From: Plectrocnemia conspersa
Lineage: Eukaryota > Arthropoda > Insecta > Trichoptera > Polycentropodidae
NCBI GenBank assembly: GCA_009617715.1
Contig: VTFK01000015.1
Coordinates: 806,001-870,000, forward strand
DNA: 64,000 bases
Direction of reading: 5' to 3'
Shown here: piece by piece, positions 56,665 through 64,000 of the stretch
How the letters are laid out: every line of letters starts with the position of its first letter
How positions within the stretch are numbered: position 1 is the stretch's first letter
Program-made: the position numbers and the translations under genes
The notes under the pieces: generated by a model
The model's input: only the letters and a program-made list of their open reading frames with translations
What the model was told of the DNA's origin: nothing
The model's database searches: none

Positions 56665-58247
56665 ATGGACTATGGATTTATAGTACTGAAAGTATTTGTA
56701 ATAGTATTCTTTTTGTGTTGGTGGCGTCGCAATAGAAGAACACCTCAAGCAAGTAAATATATATATTTTCTTTTATCTATTTTACTTCTCTCTATACATA
56801 CTTTATATAATATAATTCTTTATGTCAGCTGCTACAGTAGTGGCCGTTCAATCGTTGGAGATTGCATCGGAGGCTATTAATCCAGTCATGCCTCAACCGA
56901 CTGAAAGTTCAAAACTTTATCCAGACGGTGGTGATTTACCTACTCAGCCGCCTCCTGCGTATTCCACATTAACCCTAGGTAAACATTAATATATGTACAT
57001 ACTTCTCTTACACTGGAGGATCAAGTTTTCCGAATTACAATATTTATTCATTTATTGTAACATGACAGGCGTTAGTCCAATGAATTACAATGGGGTAAAT
57101 CTATTCAACAACTACTAAGTATGTAGTGAGACGTCAGACTGAATCAACCCATAAATTAGTGACATTTTTTATTATTTTAATACATATAAGATATTCTCTA
57201 TGAGCTGAAAATAGCTCATTATTAGAGAAATTTCAATACCAGGTATGTAACACCTAACCCGATTTTTAATTAATCATCACAATATTTATCCGTTAGATTA
57301 GGAAAATCTAGGTAAACCTAATCTATGACAATCGATCGGAATTATAATTATATAATCACTAATTCTGATCTCCCAGACACGATATAAATTTAAAAACACC
57401 AAGGTCCATATGGGATTCGAACCCAAACCTTTCAGGTCAATAGTCAGAGACTTATACCACTCGTCTATCGTGCTTAATTATGAACTAATATTACAGCTTA
57501 AAATCAATAGATGTCACTATACACGACCTAGTACAATTTATTTTTAATTATGATATTCATCCACAAAATTAGAAAAAGCTAGGAAGAATAGCTAGCCAAT
57601 TCCGGTATACTGGATGTAGTAGAAATTAAAGAACACTAGGATTTGAACCCAGGTTTTTCAGGCATTTGTTACTAATTATACCACTAGTCTATATTGTTTT
57701 CACCAAGTCCAAAAATCTGTCTTTTAAAACACTAATGTTTATGTGTGACATGCGGCTTTATTCTGTTGAAACCAATTATTTTTTATACCAAAGTTGTTCA
57801 ATTGATACTACAACAATTTTATAATCATCTCATAATATAGTTCGCCAATGATGGTAAGCTTATCATGTCATGGGCTGAAAATTGCCTAACCTATGGCTAT
57901 TAGTTTTCTAGGATGTTGTCTAGACATGGCAGTTTTGCTTACGATTATGGATGCCATAAATTTCACACAGTGCCTGATAAATTGCCATAATTGAATACAA
58001 TTTTTTTATTATACTAATTCTTAATATTTAGGAGATACATAAATATATTCAGTGTTTAAGGATTAATGGTATATTTTTGCATAATAACTTGTCAAAGTTT
58101 ACTGAATGTCAATTTTTAATTGTGTCTTATTATTATAAAATCCTATATTTATATACGTAATGTTAATTAATTGTGTTTTTTATAGCTTCAGGTAATGAAC
58201 AAAATCCACCATCATATTCTGAAGCAATTGGTGCTAGTGCTAAATAA
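56665..58247 (+). CDS. PY-motif small membrane protein, array copy E (diverged)
   Basis: Exons 56665-56752, 56829-56978 and 58186-58247 give 99 residues, the shortest copy. The first coding exon opens at an acceptor at 56640. The segment FIVLKVFVIVFFLCWW is a shorter transmembrane stretch starting about five residues from the N-terminus, followed by a strongly basic RRNRRTPQA. Exon 2 (ATVVAVQSLEIASEAINP, then MPQPTESSKLYPDGG) diverges from the other copies and ends with QPPPAYSTLTL, an additional PPxY; the last exon carries NPPSYSEAIGASAK, a second PPxY. Splice phases equal those of A-D, which secures the relationship. The last intron, 1.2 kb, is filled with two SINE-like units and a dispersed repeat. 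AATAAA at 58315. Two PY motifs could allow tighter WW-domain binding (inference). Confidence 0.8.
57060..57160. repeat. dispersed repeat, second copy of the element at about 5300-5400
   Basis: GGCGTTAGTCCAATGAATTA, ACTACTAAGTATGTAGTG and GTCAGACTGAATC match the transporter-intron copy in order and orientation. It lies in the last intron of array gene E. Class unknown. Confidence 0.65.
57300..57475 (-). mobile_element. tRNA-derived SINE-like unit, copy 1
   Basis: On the reverse strand AGACGAGTGGTATAAG (A-box region, near 57465-57450) is followed by TGGGTTCGAATCCCA (B box and T-arm, near 57425-57411), as in a tRNA gene. The 5' GCACGAT has no complementary acceptor strand at the expected place, and a non-tRNA body follows, so this is a SINE-like retroposon rather than a tRNA gene. 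Confidence 0.65.
57560..57710 (-). mobile_element. tRNA-derived SINE-like unit, copy 2
   Basis: On the reverse strand ATAGACTAGTGGTATAAT (A-box region, near 57694-57676) and CCTGGGTTCAAATCCTAG (B box, near 57653-57636) repeat the layout of copy 1, with TTTAATTTCTACTA-like body sequence. More decayed than copy 1, same orientation, about 225 bases away. Confidence 0.6.
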
Positions 58248-58594
58248 TGCACAAGACACAAAATGGAAAGAGACCAACCTACGAATATTAATATAAATAA
58301 TAGTATAACCAGATAATAAATTGCTAGTTTTATATTGTTTATATGAAAAAAGTTTATATAAAATGCACTTTAGTCTCAAATATTAATTTAATTTAATGTA
58401 ATTAATTAATACAAATGTAAATTATGAACGATTAAATTTCAATACTAATAATATTTGAATGATTTAATTATTGGAAATGTATATAGAAATAATATTTTTT
58501 ATACGAGTATTCTTGTGATAAGCATCTATGATATTAATTACTTTTGTCCTGTGATTATTAAAAAATAGTATTTTGATACAAATATTGTTTGAAA

Positions 58595-58611
58595 CATATA
58601 TATGTATTATA

Positions 58612-58679
<68 letters not shown>
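58595..58679. repeat. (TA)n microsatellite, about 85 bp
   Basis: TA dinucleotides with a few TATG and TATT interruptions in the first third, located 0.35 kb behind array gene E. Confidence 0.95.
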
Positions 58680-58682
<3 letters not shown>

Positions 58683-61569
58683 AATACTATGCCTTTATCG
58701 TTGTTGTATTAAACATTTATTTTAAAATTGTTAAATTTTATAATAAAAAATGCTTTTTATATGTAATCTAAAGGGAAGAATAAATTTTAAAATACAAAAT
58801 GCATATGAACTATATAATAACTTTAAATTTTATTAATATGTTTGTTTATTTTTATAAATTTTATTTTTTCTGTTACAAAATTTCTGCCATCATATTTATT
58901 TCTATATTTTACATTTTAGACACCAAGGCTAGAACATGTTAATACTAAACGTGCTATTAAAATGCAGGGCTTCGTATACAAATGCCCCCTCATGTTGTAT
59001 TAAAATATTGTGTATTTTTTAATTCTGGTAAAATTTCCATAACTTTTGGTGATCACTCTAAATTCGTATTTTTTGTGATTTACATAAGACAAGTCAATAA
59101 ATATAAGTTTATAATAAAATATCATATATTTTTTTTTAAATATAATTATTATTTAATTTACACAGTTGACATATTCTTGTCGGTTGGCTTTGTAGATGGT
59201 GTTTCAATTGATCAAAGTTGCTTCTGGAGATAAACTGATGTGTTTAATAAATTTTATATTACCGAAAAACTATGATGCGAATATTTGAAGTTATGTCATG
59301 TATGCCCTTCATAAAAATATTTTTAATTTAATAAATTATTCGCATGTCTTAATGTGCCATTGAATAGACTTATTTTGGAATAACCAACATTTTCTTGTCA
59401 GATATAAAAAATATATATTAAAGATGAAAATATATAAAACTGCATATCCGTCTGTGTTTTTTTTTTAAATTTTTACAGAGCTGTGGAAGCGTTCAAAACT
59501 TTACCGACTCCGATTTTAATAAGAATATTTTTTTGTCTGCATATAATTATAGCAATAAAAATAATGTCAACGCTTTTCAAATTATAAGAAAATAAAAGGA
59601 TTTAAAAATTCATTAAGCCAAAAAAGGCCACATGTACCTAATTCACCTTTATTGACTAATTATAACGGTATATTTAAAAAAGTAATTCAAAAAATAAATT
59701 TAATAAAAAATATACATAATATAAGTAAAGTAAAATAAAGTATTTATATTGTGGGGACCACAGAGAGCACTGGTTTGTGGGGGATCTTATTATTGAAACT
59801 CGTGTTAATTACTCCAAAGTGATTATTTATGATTGCATGAGTTGGTCAGCAAGCTTTGCAGCCCTGAATAGTTAAGGTTCGTCACCTATGAGGAGAGTGC
59901 AGCCACTCCGGCGCAGACTCCGGCAAACACTCGAAGAGACTTGCAGATGTCCGTCCACCCGCGAACAACATACTGTCATGGACGCTCACATCCTGAGCGT
60001 CCGCCAGATTAAAACTCCGCTATACTGTCACTGCCACTTATTGGTAATGGGACTTCATTTCAATTTTTAACGTGAGAATCTCTATTCAGAGTATATTTTG
60101 TCATGGCTAGTTTGTTTTATTACTCAGGAATACATTATTTTTAATCTCCCTAGTCACTTGGACTCCTCTTGGTCACCCGTGATTTAGCAGATTAGTTCTG
60201 GAAGAATGACCAATATGATATTTCAATGACAGTGCTTGTCAATCGTTGGTTCCTACAATGTGTGAAAGATATGATTTTATCATATAATTTAGATCTTAGG
60301 ACTTGACAGACGGGTCATTTATTCGCCGCGTGATGTGCAAAAACTAGCAGTTTCGTGAGAACTTTGCGCAATACAGAGATATAAATGTTCTGAATTGTAT
60401 CAGTACATATATATTTTATCAGTGGTTTTCAATCTGTGGGTCGCATAAGATCAAAATTAAATCATGAAATTTGTTTCTCTGTACTTATTTAATTTCTAGT
60501 TTAAAATAATCTTTACAAAGAAACTAAATATCTTGGAACTCAATACAAACAAAATAAAAGAAAAAATGCTGGATTTGAGCATAACGTAATGAAATGCATT
60601 GATTTTGTTTCCACGAAAAATGTAGTGTATCCGCATCGAATATAAACTAAAGTAAAAATGTAGTGTGTTACATGTTTTATGAATTTTTAATGTTTTAATG
60701 CATTTCTTTGAACAACCAATAAAACAAATGGTTCCGAATAAAATTTGGTTAGAATACTAAGGGGCACCACCGAACTACGTAAATTATCATGTATAAGATT
60801 ATAATTCAGTCTTCTATGAGTTAAAAATTTTATATTTATAGCTTTGTCAGGCTTCAAGAATAATTTACGATGCTTAAAAAATAAATTGCGATTAAACTAT
60901 ACTGGCATGTCATGTTTAAATAAAGAGCTATTTGATGGTCCCTCACATGGAAGTCAGCGGAGGCAATAAAAATAATTTTTGAAATATTTTTTTCTTAAAG
61001 TATAAACATTGATTTGTAGATGGCAGCACAAAACGCTTTAGTTTTCGCGAGTAGATATGTACTACAAAACTCGTCGTTAAACATCAGAAATCGTAAAAGG
61101 TAGTCACTACCTTTCTCGTGGATTACCAGCAGCAGACAAAGTGGATAGATATTACTCGACCCGTAGGTAGAGTGTTAGTATAATAAAAGATGTAAAATAT
61201 AATTTTTATATAAATATATTATGTAATGTAATACAATTAATGATAAGATACATAAAAATAAATTAATGATAAGTAAATAATATAGATATTATGTTTATTA
61301 TTTTTGAAAATCATTTATTTGATAGTATACTTTTTAATCTATTTTAACAAATATTTGGCACAAATCTTAATTATTATTTATTAATGTTATTATTATTTTA
61401 AATATTAATTTTAGCGTTCTTACTAAATTATTTAAAAATAATGATTTTTTTATCAAAGATTAATAAACAGTGCTATAAAAATAGGAATGAATATTATTAA
61501 GGCGGTTAATTTTAAATGCTTTTATAAAAATATATCATGCTTATTTCAATAGAAATACGAGCACCCTTC
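58680..61569. other. intergenic region between PY array and NEDD1 gene
   Basis: No supported gene. A GC-richer patch at 59755-60035 has no recognisable frame or repeat and may be an old mobile element. At about 60422 CAGTGGTTTTCAATCTGTGG resembles one end of a hAT element, but the partner end is not found. At 61020 GATGGCAGCACA recalls the motif of the array upstream elements, without a gene behind it. Confidence 0.45.
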
Positions 61570-63315
61570 TTACACTTTCCTAGCGGCTCTCAGCATTTCG
61601 ACTTCGATGAGCAACTTTTTATTCTCTTCGAGTATCACATGCTGCATTTGCTGAAGCCCTAATATTTTCAGATTCAAATTTTCCAACTGGTCTTCCAGAA
61701 ACAATCTGTTTTTAGTCTGCTCGATGGTCATGCTCATGTAATAGTTTCGGCACTCTGACAAAACGTCGCACGTCGTATATCTGATGTAGTCCTTCAGTTC
61801 GTTGCTCAAATTGGACATGTAATTCGGAGCGTACTTGATGGTTTCGACTGCCGAATGGGAATCAGGAATGTCAATCGATTTCTTTTGAGACACGTTTATA
61901 GATTTGGAATCGGAGTTTCCGTTAACATCAAACTCGTCGCCATTATTGAGGATCGGGGAACAGGTGTTGTCGGTGTTGTTCGCTTTTCTGATCATACGGT
62001 TGCTTATATAATCGAGCGGAGTCGACGTCGATATTGACGTGCTTTCTTTATCGCTTTCCGTTGAAGTGAATTTGTGACTTTGCGATCTGAACTTTTGAAG
62101 TTCGTCTATTTTCGAGTCGTTCAGTATTGATTGAGACGTTTGATCTATTATGTTGGCTAAAAACGAATCGTGCGTTACGTTAGTTTCGTTGGGTGTTACG
62201 GCAGACGACATCGGAGAGCATTTACCCATCGGTGAAACTATATGTTCCATTAATTCTGAAAAGTTTGCCGATTCCGGCGATTTATTAGACGACTTGCCGC
62301 TTTTGAGCTTCGGTGTATTGATTTCTTTCAAGCTGATATTAAAAGCGGATATTTTTTTATTTTTCGGCACGAACGGTTGAAACGCTAAGCAGTTCACGGT
62401 CGTCGTATGATCTTTGAGAACCTGCGTCGGTTTCCTATAGTTTCTTAGATCGTAAACCATAATTTCTCCATTCTTAGTACCCATTGCAATATAACTCTCG
62501 CCGCTGATATCGATGCACGATAAAAAATGATCGGTCGTTATAGTCGTAACAACCGTTTGCAATCGAAAATCATAAATGCAAGATTTCTTATCATAGCTGC
62601 AAGAACCCATGACATCTTTGTTGATCGGCGAGAAGGCAATACCTGTCACCGGTGCGTTATGTGCCGTTTTCATAAACATCTTATCTCTACTCATGCTCAA
62701 ATCTCTCACCAAAATCGAACCTTCGTCTGTAGCCACACCGAGCACCGATTTAAAATCTTTATTGAACGTCAGCGAGGAAACACTCTTAGAATACGGCACT
62801 TTGAAACTCCCCAGTTGATTATTGGTATTGACTCCGTGTAAAACGATATCTCCGTTATCCATCGCAGTGGCCAGTATCGTATTCTTCGAATTGAAATCCA
62901 AAAACTTCACCGGTGAAGACACAGAGCTGAACGTTTTGATTACATTTTTAGATTTGGTGTCCCAAATGTAAGTTTTTCCCGAATCGGAACCGACGGCCAG
63001 ATTGCGAGCATTGTCCCGATAAAACGAAGCGCAGCTCGGATCTTTAACCGTAATTTCTTGAATGCTTCTGATTTTTTCGTCCGCTATGCAGAGAATCTGG
63101 GCGCCACCAGCAGCGCTCACCTAACATAAGTCACTTTTTATTGCTATAAAAGGTAGAAATTATAAATGACAGTTCACCTGTAACATGTATCTTCCATCGT
63201 AGCACCATTTAATATCTTTCAACTGATCATTGCCGTTACCGAACGTAAAAAGCACGTTCCATTTCTCGTTACAGTTGTAAACTTTTAAATCGCAGCTCGT
63301 GGAGGCGAGAAACAT
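61570..63315 (-). CDS. Nedd1: NEDD1-type WD40 protein (gamma-tubulin ring recruitment)
   Basis: NEDD1 (GCP-WD) attaches gamma-tubulin ring complexes to centrosomes and spindle microtubules. Exons 63326-63178 (coding from 63315) and 63120-61570 give 562 residues. Residues 1 to about 305 form WD40 blades: LASTSCDLKVYNC, ILATAMDNGDIVLH, VTGIAFSPINKDVMGSCSYD, SGESYIAMGTKNGEIMVYDL and DHTTTVNCLAFQP. A Ser/Asn/Thr-rich linker follows (about 310-470). The last 90 residues (LSNELKDYIRYTTCDVLSEC, then EDQLENLNLKILGLQQMQ and EENKKLLIEVEMLRAARKV) form a helical coiled coil as in the gamma-tubulin binding end of the family. Length is a little below the vertebrate protein (about 660). The long frame seems to start at GTG 63120, but that base follows a TTAG acceptor and the upstream exon is in phase, so the ATG at 63315 is chosen; it aligns with the family N-terminus. 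A 5' leader exon must lie beyond an acceptor at 63327. Confidence 0.88.
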
Positions 63316-63326
63316 ATTGATTCGAT

Positions 63327-64000
63327 CTGAAAAACAATTTTCAAATCATTAACATGAAAACTTTTTAAGACCATCCATTTACATCGATCTGTTGGTTAAA
63401 AGTCACATCAACATATCGACATTATATTGATTTACCCTAAATGAACAACGTTATATTAACTTTAACTAAATATATGTCAATAACATTAAAACGAAAACAA
63501 TCAAAAGTTGCACTAACGAGCAGTCATATGTGACAATACGTTATGCTCTAGGCAACAAAAATATTGGCCATAATTCATTAAACATAAAATGGAACTCAAT
63601 GAAAAATAATCGAGCTTCAATTCAATAAACTAATTTTTTCCGTGTAATAATTATTATTAAAAATAAAAATAATTAAATTTAGTTAATTTATTTAACATAT
63701 TTTTTATATATTATTCGGCTTTTCTGGATTTTTTATAGCAAATCAGAAGCTCTCGTTATTTTTTAATAAATTAATATGAAATATTTTTTGTTATATTTAT
63801 TTATTTCGTACTCTTTACTTTATTGGTATTTTTCTATAGAAATAATTTACATTAAATCAAATTAAAAAAAATATTAGTTACTCAGAATTTTAATAATTAT
63901 TGTACTATCGAAATAAATCTATATAGCTTATATTTCATATAAGGGGGAGAGTTTGTGGGAATTTGGCCAATATTTTTAATTCATAGTAAATATCATAGTA
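63327..64000. other. 5' intron or upstream region of the NEDD1 gene
   Basis: AT-rich sequence behind the acceptor TTTTTCAG (reverse strand). The non-coding first exon of the NEDD1 gene is not identified in it and may lie outside the window. Confidence 0.5.

Noticed and set aside
57400..57475. Possible genuine tRNA gene on the minus strand
   Set aside because: A and B boxes are present, but the acceptor stem does not pair and a related decayed copy lies nearby, so it is SINE-like.
59755..60070. GC-richer patch with a 60-codon frame
   Set aside because: The frame has no recognisable motif; composition alone is not evidence for a gene.
60422..60460. End of a hAT element (CAGTGGTTTTCAATCTGTGG)
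   Set aside because: No matching opposite end or target duplication could be found within about 1 kb.
61855..62841. Several plus-strand frames of 60-104 codons
   Set aside because: Antisense shadows of the NEDD1 exon.

Overview
The window looks like AT-rich insect nuclear DNA. Coding exons are short and separated by small AT-rich introns with GT..AG borders. Long gene-free stretches hold (TA)n microsatellites, MITE-like elements and decayed LINE pieces, and the best-conserved genes have metazoan, insect-style architectures. I cannot fix the order from sequence alone. All gene models were built by hand from reading frames, splice sites and phase, with no database search.

Layout: (1) 412-6609 (+) is the 3' part (774 codons) of an ABCC/MRP4-type full ABC transporter, cut by the window start behind a foreign-looking GC-rich block. 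(2) 6781-32681 holds five genes for small secreted, mostly low-complexity proteins: 6781-7281 (-), 10972-14176 (-), 16188-20678 (-, apparent one-base frameshift in the signal peptide), 26004-29533 (+) and 31717-32681 (-). (3) 37095-58247 is a head-to-tail array of five paralogous genes (+), spaced about 4-5.5 kb. They encode 99-144 residue single-pass membrane proteins with a very short N-terminus, juxtamembrane cysteines in three copies, a Pro/Tyr-rich tail and a C-terminal PPxY or LPxY motif. All five keep the same intron phases, each has a related upstream element that is probably a promoter plus non-coding first exon, and three share recognisable 3' flanks. (4) 61570-63315 (-) is a NEDD1-type WD40/coiled-coil protein, 562 residues as modelled.

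Transporter and NEDD1 are ordinary conserved genes. The secreted block looks like a group of fast-evolving extracellular, perhaps cuticle or matrix, proteins. The PY array is the most noteworthy element: a lineage-level expansion of short membrane adaptors whose only recognisable functional motif is the ligand for WW domains, such as those of Nedd4-family ubiquitin ligases. Its biological role is inference.

Mobile DNA includes two GC-rich palindromic MITEs (one with a TTA duplication), two hAT-type MITEs (one with a perfect 8-bp duplication), two tRNA-derived SINE-like units, several decayed non-LTR reverse transcriptase pieces, three unclassified repeat families and two hairpin-forming inverted repeats.
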